Positions 18,567 through 27,150 of a DNA stretch of 64,000 nucleotides are shown one piece after another (within the stretch, counting starts at the first letter, position 1; the number at the start of each line of letters is the position of its first letter). The notes below the pieces were generated by a model that was given only the letters and a program-made list of their open reading frames with translations, did no database searches and had not been told where the DNA came from. The position numbers and the translations under genes are program-made. Source of the stretch: an uncultured Helicobacter sp. (GTDB lineage: Bacteria; Campylobacterota; Campylobacteria; Campylobacterales; Helicobacteraceae). The stretch spans positions 1 through 64,000 of the forward strand of contig CASFZH010000006.1 in NCBI GenBank assembly GCA_949299115.1. The letters are read 5' to 3'.

Positions 18567-20111
18567 ATGAGCTTTAGGATAAATACAAATATCTCGGCAC
18601 TCAATGCACACACCATTGGTGTGCAAAACAATAGGTTTATTCATAATTCATTGGAAAAACTTAGTTCTGGTTTGAGAATCAACAAAGCAGCAGATGATGC
18701 TTCTGGTATGTCAATCGCTGATAGTTTGAGAAGTCAGGCAAGTTCATTAGGGCAAGCTATTGGAAATGCTAATGATGCAATAGGTATGATTCAGATTGCA
18801 GATAAAGCAATGGACGAACAGTTAAAAATCTTGGATACTGTTAAAGTGAAAGCAATTCAAGCTGCCCAAGATGGTCAGACTACTGAAAGTAGAAGGGCAT
18901 TACAAAACGACATTGTTCGACTTTTAGAGGAATTGGATAATATTGCTAACACTACAAGCTACAATGGGCAACAAATGTTATCTGGAGCATTTTCTAATAA
19001 GGAATTTCAAATCGGTGCATATTCTAACACAACAGTTAAAGCATCAATTGGACCAACAAGTTCTGATAAAATCGGACATGTCCGTTTAGAAAGCTCTTCT
19101 GTAACAGGTATTGGTATGCTTGCAAGTGCTGGTGCTAAAAATCTTAAAGAGGTTGCTTTAAAGTTTAGGCAAGTTGATGGAAAGAAGGACTATAAACTTG
19201 AAACAGCAGTTATTTCAACGAGTGCTGGGACAGGCATTGGTTTATTGGCAGACACTATTAATAAATTTTCTGATACACTTGGTGTCCGTGCGTATGCTAC
19301 TGTGCTAGGAACAGGTGGTGTCCCAGTGCAATCTGGAACTGTACATGGATTAGTTGTTAATGGGACAACCATTGGAACTATCAATGATGTGCGTAAAAAT
19401 GATTCTGACGGACGTCTTATTAATGCCTTTAATTCCATTAAAGAAAGAACAGGTGTTGAAGCTTATGTAGATATTGAAGGACGTCTTAATTTGAGAAGTC
19501 TTGATGGTCGTGCTATTTCTGTTCATACAGAAGGAAAAACAGGACATGTTTTGGGTGGTGGTAGTTTCAACGGTGTTTCAGGCATGAATCATGCTATTGT
19601 TGGGCGATTGAGCCTTGTTAGGACTGATGCAAGAGATATTATTATAAGTGGTACAAACTTTAGTAACGTGGGCTATCATTCTGCACAAGGTATTGCCCAA
19701 TATACAGTAAACCTGCGTTCTGTGCGCGGTAATATGGATAGAAATATTGCAAGTGCATCTGGAGCTAATGCTAATGCAGCACAAGCAGTGCAAAATATTG
19801 ATGGTATTGGTGCTGGTGTTACTTCCTTAAGAGGGGCTATGGTTGTTATGGATATGGCAGAATCAGCAACAAGACAACTTGATAAAATTCGTGCTGATAT
19901 GGGTTCTGTGCAAATGCAGCTTGTAGCAACTATCAACAATATTTCTATCACACAAGTCAATGTTAAAGCGGCTGAGAGTCAAATTAGAGATGTGGATTTT
20001 GCTCAAGAATCTGCAACATTCTCTAAACATAATATTTTGGCACAATCTGGTAGCTTTGCTATGGCTCAAGCGAATGCTGTGCAACAAAATGTTTTAAGAT
20101 TACTTCAGTAA
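18567..20111 (+). CDS. flaB: Flagellin B
   Basis: Minor flagellin of the hook-proximal filament. At 514 residues it equals H. pylori FlaB in length and begins [23 protein letters not shown]. The conserved D0/D1 N-terminal part ([19 protein letters not shown]), the glycosylatable central domain and the C-terminal [20 protein letters not shown] ... QQNVLRLLQ are intact. A sigma54 promoter lies upstream. The terminal regions share long identical stretches with the flaA copy at the left end of the window. If flaA is truly broken, FlaB would be the only full flagellin visible here. Confidence 0.97.
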   Translation: MSFRINTNISALNAHTIGVQNNRFIHNSLEKLSSGLRINKAADDASGMSIADSLRSQASSLGQAIGNANDAIGMIQIADKAMDEQLKILDTVKVKAIQAAQDGQTTESRRALQNDIVRLLEELDNIANTTSYNGQQMLSGAFSNKEFQIGAYSNTTVKASIGPTSSDKIGHVRLESSSVTGIGMLASAGAKNLKEVALKFRQVDGKKDYKLETAVISTSAGTGIGLLADTINKFSDTLGVRAYATVLGTGGVPVQSGTVHGLVVNGTTIGTINDVRKNDSDGRLINAFNSIKERTGVEAYVDIEGRLNLRSLDGRAISVHTEGKTGHVLGGGSFNGVSGMNHAIVGRLSLVRTDARDIIISGTNFSNVGYHSAQGIAQYTVNLRSVRGNMDRNIASASGANANAAQAVQNIDGIGAGVTSLRGAMVVMDMAESATRQLDKIRADMGSVQMQLVATINNISITQVNVKAAESQIRDVDFAQESATFSKHNILAQSGSFAMAQANAVQQNVLRLLQ

Positions 20112-20181
20112 TAGATTTGTGTAACGATTTGATAAGCAAGGTAATTTTTAGACTTTGGATCCGGGAGAGTTAGTTTTCTCT

Positions 20182-20211
20182 TTGCGGCTACTACTTAAAG
20201 CGTAGAGGCAA
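20182..20211 (+). terminator. Weak hairpin downstream of flaB
   Basis: TTGC-GG-CTAC ... GTAG-AG-GCAA can fold as a stem with a two-by-two internal loop, about 70 bases after the flaB stop. The sequence after it is only moderately T-rich, so a terminator role is tentative. Confidence 0.3.
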
Positions 20212-20369
20212 TTTCTAAAATTATCAAACTTTAGACTTTCTATATTCTACAGATTTTAAAGCTTAATGCTTTATAAGATTAAATATTGTGTAATTGGTCT
20301 ATACAAACAACTAGATGTTATTACCATTGTTTCTAATTTTATTATTGGAGATTTTTAAAATCTTTGGAT

Positions 20370-20789
20370 TTAACGAAACAAATTTGGGTGATTGAGACGT
20401 ATCTTTTGAGCAAATTCTTTTACATTAATCATTGGCAGATTCCCATCATCTCGCCTATATTTTTCAAGTTCATAGATTGCTACTGCCATTGTGTCTTCTA
20501 AATCATGTGGCATTAAATCACGTATTTCATATCGTAATAAGATGTGTAGTTTTTCTTCATGACTGCGTTGTAGATTTTCTAAAATAACACGTAAAGATTG
20601 TTGAGGTAATACAATAAATTCTTCACCATCTTGGTTTTTTAGAAACCATGCCTCATCTTTCTTTAACTCACCATTTACAAATTCTAAAAGCCATTTATTT
20701 GTGTCAAGATGAGCAATATAGGCAACATTGTTTGCATCTTGCAAACTATTAACTAAAATTTGCTGATTACATTTTGTTTGTCTAGCCAT
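20370..20789 (-). CDS. DUF2603/UPF0763 family protein
   Basis: A 139-residue soluble protein resembling the Campylobacterota-specific UPF0763 family: a WLLEF-type strand, a central [14 protein letters not shown] helix, then [17 protein letters not shown] and the C-terminal [10 protein letters not shown]. No function is known. The ATG lies 37 bases inside the end of argF, with AAGGAG seven bases before it, so it is translated from within the argF message. No later Met occurs before the middle of the protein, which supports the overlapping start. Confidence 0.7.
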   Translation of the reverse strand: MARQTKCNQQILVNSLQDANNVAYIAHLDTNKWLLEFVNGELKKDEAWFLKNQDGEEFIVLPQQSLRVILENLQRSHEEKLHILLRYEIRDLMPHDLEDTMAVAIYELEKYRRDDGNLPMINVKEFAQKIRLNHPNLFR

Positions 20790-21733
20790 ACCATAACTCC
20801 TTTTTGGGCGTGTAATCGATTATGAGCTTCCTGTATAATTCTGCTTTGATAACCATCAATAACTTCCTCGCTGACTTCCAATCCTCGATATGCCGGTAAA
20901 CAATGTAAAAAGATTGCTTTTTTGTGTGCTAAACTCATCACTTTAGAGTCTACTCTGTAGTCTTTAAAATCTTGCATTCTTTGGTCTTTTTCAGCTTCTT
21001 GTCCCATTGATACCCATGTGTCAGTGGTAACCACATGAGAATCTTTTACCGTAGCAGAAATATCATCAGTAATAATAATCTTTGCACCACTTTGTTTTGC
21101 GTTGCTATATGCAATATCAAGAATTTCTTGTTTTGGCATGTACTTTTTTGGACAAGCAAGACGTAGCTCAAAGCCCAGTTTAGATGCAAGCATGAGCCAT
21201 GAATGTGCCATATTGTTTCCATCTCCTATATAAGCTACAATCGGTGCAGGAAATTGACTTGTGTGTTGCGTATGACTTAATATCTCATCTGGTATGAAGA
21301 TTCCATTTTCAATCATTGTAAGATAGTCTGCCAAAAGCTGCATTGGATGAAACATGTCGCTTAAACCATTGATGACTGGGACACTTGAATACTTTGCAAA
21401 TTCCTCAAGTCTTTCATGAATATGTGTGCGTACCATTATCATATCAACCATAGAGCTAATAACAGCAGAACTATCGCGTATAATTTCCCCTCGCCCTAGC
21501 TGTAAATCACTGTTTGATAAGAAGATTCCAAAACCTCCAAGTTGATAGATTCCCACCTGAAAACTCACGCGTGTTCTTGTTGAGCTTTTTTCAAAAACCA
21601 TAGCAAGTGTTTTTCCAGCTAAATATGGAGTTGTTTGACCTTGTTCATATTTATTTTTTATATCAATGGCGATTGCTAACATTTCTAAAAGCTCACGCTT
21701 TGTAAAATCATTAATAGTCAAAAAATGACGCAT
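20753..21733 (-). CDS. argF: Ornithine carbamoyltransferase
   Basis: Makes citrulline from ornithine and carbamoyl phosphate in arginine biosynthesis. The 326 residues show the carbamoyl-phosphate motif [13 protein letters not shown] (about 50-62), MVRTHIHE, the MQLLADYLT substrate region and the ornithine-binding HCLPAYRG near the C-terminus; family length is normal. H. pylori lacks the arginine pathway, so its presence points to another Helicobacter. The gene ends 37 bases inside the following DUF2603 gene. Confidence 0.95.
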   Translation of the reverse strand: MRHFLTINDFTKRELLEMLAIAIDIKNKYEQGQTTPYLAGKTLAMVFEKSSTRTRVSFQVGIYQLGGFGIFLSNSDLQLGRGEIIRDSSAVISSMVDMIMVRTHIHERLEEFAKYSSVPVINGLSDMFHPMQLLADYLTMIENGIFIPDEILSHTQHTSQFPAPIVAYIGDGNNMAHSWLMLASKLGFELRLACPKKYMPKQEILDIAYSNAKQSGAKIIITDDISATVKDSHVVTTDTWVSMGQEAEKDQRMQDFKDYRVDSKVMSLAHKKAIFLHCLPAYRGLEVSEEVIDGYQSRIIQEAHNRLHAQKGVMVWLDKQNVISKF

Positions 21734-21896
21734 AAGATATTCCTTTGTTGACAGATATAAAACAATACTTTAAAAAACCTAATATTTCAATAAAATAATC
21801 TAAAAAATCTCAATCTTGATAAATTTACCCACAATGAGATATTTTATTTTGGTTTTTAATAATACAAATAAAATTAAAGATTACAACGAAAAATGA

Positions 21897-22328
21897 TTAT
21901 GAAGTCGCAATATTAGCATGTCGTGAGTGTAACATAATTGTTGCTTCATCAAGTCTTTTTGCTTCTTTTTTATTTTGTTCTGTCATCTCCGCATCTTTTG
22001 CTTTATTGTAAAGATAAAGCATTTTTTCGTGTTCCAAATGAGCTATACGTATTTGTTGTGTAATGTGTTCTTGTTCCTTGTATAAGTTACCAATTTGTAT
22101 TTGAATCTCTTCTATCTGATATATATAAGCACGAATAGAATCTTTTTGACTCTGGTATGCACTAAAACTGCCAGATGTTGGCATAGGTATTGCAGCAATC
22201 TGTGCATTAATAGAATCTATTTCCGAACGTTTGCGTTTTATTGCCATCTGATTACGTGAAAGAGCTTTTTCCTGCATGTCAAGCTTTTGTTTAGCTATTT
22301 TTACTAAGTTTACAAGCTGTTTTGTCAT
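21897..22328 (-). CDS. fliJ: FliJ-like flagellar export chaperone
   Basis: A 143-residue helical coiled-coil protein, matching the length of H. pylori HP0256 (142 residues), the FliJ homologue. Long heptad-like stretches run from LVKIAKQKLDMQEKALSRNQMAIKRKRSEIDSINAQI and from IYQIEEIQIQIGNLYKEQEHITQQI. FliJ is the central stalk of the flagellar type III export ATPase ring, cycling chaperones at FlhA. A proline-rich hinge (AIPMPTSGS) separates the two halves. No neighbour is flagellar except flaB about 2 kb away. The family call rests on size and coiled-coil pattern. Confidence 0.65.
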   Translation of the reverse strand: MTKQLVNLVKIAKQKLDMQEKALSRNQMAIKRKRSEIDSINAQIAAIPMPTSGSFSAYQSQKDSIRAYIYQIEEIQIQIGNLYKEQEHITQQIRIAHLEHEKMLYLYNKAKDAEMTEQNKKEAKRLDEATIMLHSRHANIATS

Positions 22329-22486
22329 TGCATTTCCTTATGAAGCTAGAATTATAACATTTTTATTGTGTAATACATATTGTTTCTTTCTCTATGTAAT
22401 TCAAAATAACTTCCTAATACCTCTTTAGTATTTTTTGATATAATGTCGCATGTTGTTATACTTTATCTGTGTTTGCAGGGGATACT

Positions 22487-23719
22487 ATGCAAAAAAGCAG
22501 TCTTATCGCTTTTATTTTATGTCATTATTTAAAATTTGATAAAACGCAACCATTTATTTCTATCACCGCTATTTTAGCATTTTTAGGTGTTGGAGTTGGG
22601 GTTATGGTGCTTTTAGTTGCTATGAGTATTATGAATGGCATGATAAAGGAATTTGAGAATCGTCTTTTTATTATGAACTATCCCATTACCATATTTTCAA
22701 CATCAAGCAATGGTTTAGAATCAAAATTACTGAATTTTTTAGAAAACAAGTTTCCAGAATTAAAAATTAGCCCTTATATGCAAACTCAAGCGGTTGTTCG
22801 TATGGGTGCAGAAATTTACCCAGTTGTTGTGTATGGTGTTGACTTAGAAAAAGAAAAAGAAGTAAATCAAGTGTTACTAAAAAGCCATGCCACCCAAAGT
22901 CACAATCCATTTGATATGGTTATTGGTGAAACACTGTATTATGCACTCAATTTACAAAAAGATGAAAAGATTACATTGATTTTTACAGAATTAGCCCCTA
23001 CAGGTTTAACACTAAGCCCGAAAATGAAAAAATTTGGAATCAGCGGACTGTTTTCAAGTGGATTAAGAAATTACGATAATTCTATTGTCTACACTTCTTT
23101 TGATGCCATTAAAGCGATACGAGGATTGCAGCATACTGCTTATGAAGGATTCCATATTTTTTCTGCTACACCTATGAAAGATATAGAATCTATCCGTCAA
23201 GCCCTTCAAGAATATGGTATGATTGAGAATCAAGAAGTGTATGCAGAAGCACAAGGTTGGTGGGAGCAAAATGGCAACTTTTTTTCTGCAATGGAGCTTG
23301 AGAAAAAAGCTTTATTTTTTGTGCTTATGCTCATCATTCTTATGGCAAGTCTTAATATTATTAGCTCTTTACTTATGGTTGTTATGAATAGACGCAAAGA
23401 GATTGCTTTGCTTATAAGCCTTGGTGCAAGCAAAACGCATATCAGAAAAATATTTTTTAGATTGGGAGTTGTAATTGGTGGAAGTGGTATTGTGTGTGGT
23501 GTCGTTGGGGCATTTCTTGTCATGTGGATTCTGAAGACATTTGATATTATTTCTATCCCCGTAGATGTCTATGGTACCTCACATCTTCCTATTGAGCTTT
23601 TGATTAATGATTTGATTTGGACAATCATTGGTGCTTGTATAATTGTGTGCCTTTCTTCATATTATCCAGCAAAAAAAGCTAGTCAAATTGATGTTTTGCA
23701 GGTATTGAGGAATGAATAA
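22487..23719 (+). CDS. lolF: LolC/LolE-type lipoprotein-releasing permease (LolF)
   Basis: Inner-membrane permease of the LolCDE-type ABC system that releases lipoproteins for transfer to the outer membrane. One N-terminal TM segment (AILAFLGVGVGVMVLLVAMSIMNG), a large periplasmic domain (about 60-265), then three C-terminal TM segments with the MacB/LolE signature RRKEIALLISLGASK and the ending SYYPAKKASQIDVLQVLR. Single LolF-type permeases replace LolC plus LolE in Helicobacter. The ATG at 22487 has an AGGGG site; an in-frame TTG/GTG upstream is less likely. It overlaps the next gene, itself a lipoprotein, by 8 bases. Confidence 0.85.
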   Translation: MQKSSLIAFILCHYLKFDKTQPFISITAILAFLGVGVGVMVLLVAMSIMNGMIKEFENRLFIMNYPITIFSTSSNGLESKLLNFLENKFPELKISPYMQTQAVVRMGAEIYPVVVYGVDLEKEKEVNQVLLKSHATQSHNPFDMVIGETLYYALNLQKDEKITLIFTELAPTGLTLSPKMKKFGISGLFSSGLRNYDNSIVYTSFDAIKAIRGLQHTAYEGFHIFSATPMKDIESIRQALQEYGMIENQEVYAEAQGWWEQNGNFFSAMELEKKALFFVLMLIILMASLNIISSLLMVVMNRRKEIALLISLGASKTHIRKIFFRLGVVIGGSGIVCGVVGAFLVMWILKTFDIISIPVDVYGTSHLPIELLINDLIWTIIGACIIVCLSSYYPAKKASQIDVLQVLRNE

Positions 23720-25652
23720 GGGAATATATAAAATATTAGAAAAAACTAACCTAAGTATAATGTGGATTCTAGGCATAACATTATGTATTATAATTGTATG
23801 TAGTGGTTGTGCAAAAAATTCGACAGATAAGCATGTTTCGCATACATTACCACCATCACATTTAACTCATAATTTTCAGCAGCTTAAAGAATCAAAGATT
23901 GAGCCATTACGAGAATCGTTTAATCAAGATACGCATACAGCAAATAATAAAAAAGTCAAATCAGAATCTAACAACAAATCCAATCCAACACCGCCCAATA
24001 ATACAACATTGACAAAAAGCTCTTACCATAAAAACAATACAGGCAAACAGCAAAAGGAATCAATAACCACAAAAGAAGAGTCGATGCGGCATGATAGCAC
24101 ATCGTCCAATGCAGCCAACATATCAGAGCAAACAGATTTCACGCAATCAACAATGACTAAGAGCAATAATGATATGAATCACAAACAATTAGCAAAAACC
24201 ATGATTTCACAAACAAAAGACATGCAGACCAATACACATCAACCTCAAGCTACTATACAATATGAGAATGAGAAGCAAGCGACATCAAAGATGGATACTA
24301 CAGAATCACAAAAGATTGCTGATTCTCACCAACACTCATCTGAAATAGTTGCAACAAAAGTCGCAGATCCTGCATCAAGCAATCAATCTTTAGAACAAGA
24401 AAAGGCAACTTCAAGCCAAAATTCTGCCATACAAAATTCTACTACGTATGAACGACCAGCCGATGATTCCAATAATTCCGCTACTAACAGTGAAACTGCC
24501 ACAAGGAAATTCACAATAACATATTTCCCAAAAACTAAAAATGAACTTAAAAAGCTCGTTGATAATCATAAGATTTTGCTGGGTGAAATTGATACAAGTG
24601 AAATTGTTGATATGAGTGCTCTATTTAAAAACTCATTAAGAAATGATTTTAGTGGTATTGAAACGTGGAATGTTAGTAGAGTGGAAAATATGTATGCAAT
24701 GTTTGATAGGGCAAAATATTTTAATCAGCCATTAGACAAATGGGATGTGAGTCAAGTGAAAAATATGGACTATATGTTTGCCGATGCTGCACTTTTTAAT
24801 CAAAATATTGAATCATGGAATGTTTCCAATGTAGAAAGCATGAATGGTATGTTTTCTCATGCCACTTCTTTTAATCAGCCTCTTAATAAATGGAATATGG
24901 GACGTGTGAAATATGTTAATGCAATGTTTTGGGGTGCAGAAAATTTTAATCAACCGCTTAATGATTGGGATACACATAATGTAGAGAGTATGCGTGAAAT
25001 GTTTTTTGATGCAAGATCATTTAATCAGCCATTAGACAAATGGGATGTTTCTAATGTAGAAAATATGAGCGATATGTTTCGTAATGCACGTAAATTTAAT
25101 CAAAATATAGAATCTTGGGACGTACGACGAGTAAAAAATATGCAGCGTATGTTTGCTGGGGCACAAAACTTTAATCAATCCTTGATGAAATGGAATGTAG
25201 GTAATGTTGAGAACATGCAGAGCATGTTTCAAGATGCACAAAGCTTTAATCAACCGCTTAATGGATGGAATGTAGGCAATGTAAAAGACATGAAAGAGAT
25301 GTTTGCTAATGCACAAAGCTTTAATCAGCCAATTAACTCATGGGATGTGAGTCGTGTTAAGAATATGAAGGCTATGTTTAAAAACGCAAGATCATTTAAT
25401 CAACCATTAGACAAATGGGATACGGGTAATGTGTGGAATATGAGCGAATTATTTTATGGTGCCATCTCATTTAATCAACCCCTGCGTTTTTGGCGTGTTA
25501 GTGAAGTGCAATATATGAATGATATGTTTAATGGTGCAAAATCTTTCAATCAAACATTAGAATATTGGGCGATTAGTGGTGTCAAAAGTATGCAATCCAT
25601 GTTTAAAGATTCTGGTATGCTGAATCTTCCAAGTTGGTATGAGAAAAAGTAG
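23712..25652 (+). CDS. BspA-like DUF285 repeat lipoprotein
   Basis: A 646-residue predicted surface lipoprotein. An N-terminal hydrophobic segment ends at VCSGC (Cys33), a plausible lipobox. Residues 35-265 are a Ser/Thr/Asn/Gln/Lys-rich spacer, probably disordered, followed by KFTITYFPKTKNELKKLVDN, the typical lead-in of DUF285 proteins. Then about thirteen 25-residue units of the form (S)FNQPLxxWDVSxVxNMxxMFxxA run to the end. Related repeats occur in BspA-type leucine-rich proteins of gut bacteria and mycoplasmas, where they bind host proteins. The ATGAATAA overlap with lolF implies coupled translation, an unusual link between a lipoprotein-sorting gene and one likely client. Confidence 0.85.
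   Translation: MNKGIYKILEKTNLSIMWILGITLCIIIVCSGCAKNSTDKHVSHTLPPSHLTHNFQQLKESKIEPLRESFNQDTHTANNKKVKSESNNKSNPTPPNNTTLTKSSYHKNNTGKQQKESITTKEESMRHDSTSSNAANISEQTDFTQSTMTKSNNDMNHKQLAKTMISQTKDMQTNTHQPQATIQYENEKQATSKMDTTESQKIADSHQHSSEIVATKVADPASSNQSLEQEKATSSQNSAIQNSTTYERPADDSNNSATNSETATRKFTITYFPKTKNELKKLVDNHKILLGEIDTSEIVDMSALFKNSLRNDFSGIETWNVSRVENMYAMFDRAKYFNQPLDKWDVSQVKNMDYMFADAALFNQNIESWNVSNVESMNGMFSHATSFNQPLNKWNMGRVKYVNAMFWGAENFNQPLNDWDTHNVESMREMFFDARSFNQPLDKWDVSNVENMSDMFRNARKFNQNIESWDVRRVKNMQRMFAGAQNFNQSLMKWNVGNVENMQSMFQDAQSFNQPLNGWNVGNVKDMKEMFANAQSFNQPINSWDVSRVKNMKAMFKNARSFNQPLDKWDTGNVWNMSELFYGAISFNQPLRFWRVSEVQYMNDMFNGAKSFNQTLEYWAISGVKSMQSMFKDSGMLNLPSWYEKK
24645..25622 (+). repeat. Tandem 75-bp coding repeats
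   Basis: About thirteen imperfect 75-base units encode the 25-residue DUF285 repeat. Phrases such as TTTAATCAGCC and AAATGGGATGT recur almost identically, so unequal recombination could change the copy number. Confidence 0.85.
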
Positions 25653-25736
25653 GGATTGTTAATGAAACGTATCGCTTCATGTTGTTATTGCAGAATATTG
25701 ATACGAGAAAATAGAAGATATATTTCTGCATCATGT

Positions 25737-27104
25737 CTACAAAGTAAGCAAAAAAGCCTCTAATGCCTCAATTTCTTCTTGACTAAGCCCTAAAGGTTTT
25801 ATTAGGGGTGTGGTCGCTGGGATTGCTTCTTTTATGTTCTTGGGACGAGAAGTGGGGAATCCCGCATTATAAAGATTCAATACGCCTTTAATGGTGGGAA
25901 ATATACCATTGTGCATATAAGGTGCACTTTTGGAAATATTAATGAGAGATGGTGTTTTAAAGCTACCCATGTCTTTGGAATCTTTGGTAACCTCATAACG
26001 TCCTAAATCTTGCAGAGGACGTCCATAAAAACTTAATCCAATATTATGAAACTTGCCATCACTCAATGTCGCCCCATAATGACAATTCATGCATCGAGCC
26101 TTTGTGCGAAAAATATGTAAACCATAAATTTCTTTATTGTTTAACGCATCATATTTCCCTTGTAAAAATTGATTGAATCTTGTATTTTTTGGGACAAGAC
26201 TTCGTTCATACGAGGCTATGGCTTTGGCAATATTGTCAAGAGTAATGACCTCTTTAGCATAATTTTTATATGATTTTGGTAGGATATTAGATGGCAATAA
26301 CAATGCAAAATCCTTAATGGAATCTGTTGTCATATATTGTAGTAAAAATCGCAATATATTCTGTTCTGATATCTGTATAGTAGCGTTATTTGTTGTTGTG
26401 TTTTGTGTTGTTTGTCGATTTTGGTTTGGTGTTATACGGGATTTTGTCTGTGTGGTATCTAAGTGGTTGCGATATAAAAGCAGCATGTCTTTTTTATGTT
26501 TTGAATCGCCAAATGCTAGAATAAAAAATGGATAATAAGATTCTATATTTTTTATAGAATCTAAAGCATTCTCTAGGGTATTAGCCATTTCTGCGGGATT
26601 AGTGATTGGGAATAAAACTTGTGATTCTAAAGAATCTGCACGGCCATCCCAAAATAATTTTTCAAAAAAACCACTCATAGAGATATTTGGGGCATTCCTT
26701 TTTCCTCTTTGTCGATTGTGACCAAAACTTGTTTTTAACCCATCGCCAAAACCAAGTTCACTATTATGGCAACTAGCACAAGCGATTTGCTTAGATTGTG
26801 AAAGTCTTGGCTCATTAAAAAGAAGTTTTCCTAATATCCTTTTTTCTTCTGTATATGGGTTATTGTTATTATCCGGTGCGATTTTTGGTAGAGGTTTCAT
26901 TTCTTGATATTGTATACCATCATCAATATGTGGTTTCTCCCATGTGGCTATATCTTTTGCATATTTTTCCCGATATAGGGCATATTGAGAATCTTCAAAT
27001 GTTTTCATAGTATTTGTAAAGCCATTAGCTATATTCCAGAGTATTATTGCAAAACCTCCAAACACACAAATAATAAATCCTATTCCTAATGTTGCATTTC
27101 TCAT
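25737..27104 (-). CDS. Di-heme cytochrome c peroxidase / MauG family protein
   Basis: A 455-residue periplasmic c-type cytochrome with an N-terminal membrane anchor (GIGFIICVFGGFAIILW). Two haem-binding CxxCH motifs are present, CASCH (about residue 112) and CMNCH (about 330). Between and after them are FWDGRADSLESQ, NPAEMA, DLGRYEVTKD and FKTPSLINISKSAPYMHNG, the CcpA/MauG pattern. Such enzymes reduce hydrogen peroxide or carry out oxidation of protein side chains. It starts 47 bases after the TonB-dependent receptor stop, so it is almost certainly co-transcribed with it. An insertion of low-complexity Thr/Asn/Gln residues lies at about 225-250. Confidence 0.88.
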   Translation of the reverse strand: MRNATLGIGFIICVFGGFAIILWNIANGFTNTMKTFEDSQYALYREKYAKDIATWEKPHIDDGIQYQEMKPLPKIAPDNNNNPYTEEKRILGKLLFNEPRLSQSKQIACASCHNSELGFGDGLKTSFGHNRQRGKRNAPNISMSGFFEKLFWDGRADSLESQVLFPITNPAEMANTLENALDSIKNIESYYPFFILAFGDSKHKKDMLLLYRNHLDTTQTKSRITPNQNRQTTQNTTTNNATIQISEQNILRFLLQYMTTDSIKDFALLLPSNILPKSYKNYAKEVITLDNIAKAIASYERSLVPKNTRFNQFLQGKYDALNNKEIYGLHIFRTKARCMNCHYGATLSDGKFHNIGLSFYGRPLQDLGRYEVTKDSKDMGSFKTPSLINISKSAPYMHNGIFPTIKGVLNLYNAGFPTSRPKNIKEAIPATTPLIKPLGLSQEEIEALEAFLLTL

Positions 27105-27150
27105 AGAATTTCCTTAATCAAAATACAGAAGCTATTTATACATAAATGTT

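Noticed and set aside
25032-25316. Antisense open frame in the BspA-like repeats
   Set aside because: It arises from the repeated codon pattern on the opposite strand; the plus frame has clear DUF285 units.
24645-25622. CRISPR-like array
   Set aside because: The regular 75-bp units are coding and have no distinct spacer and repeat parts.
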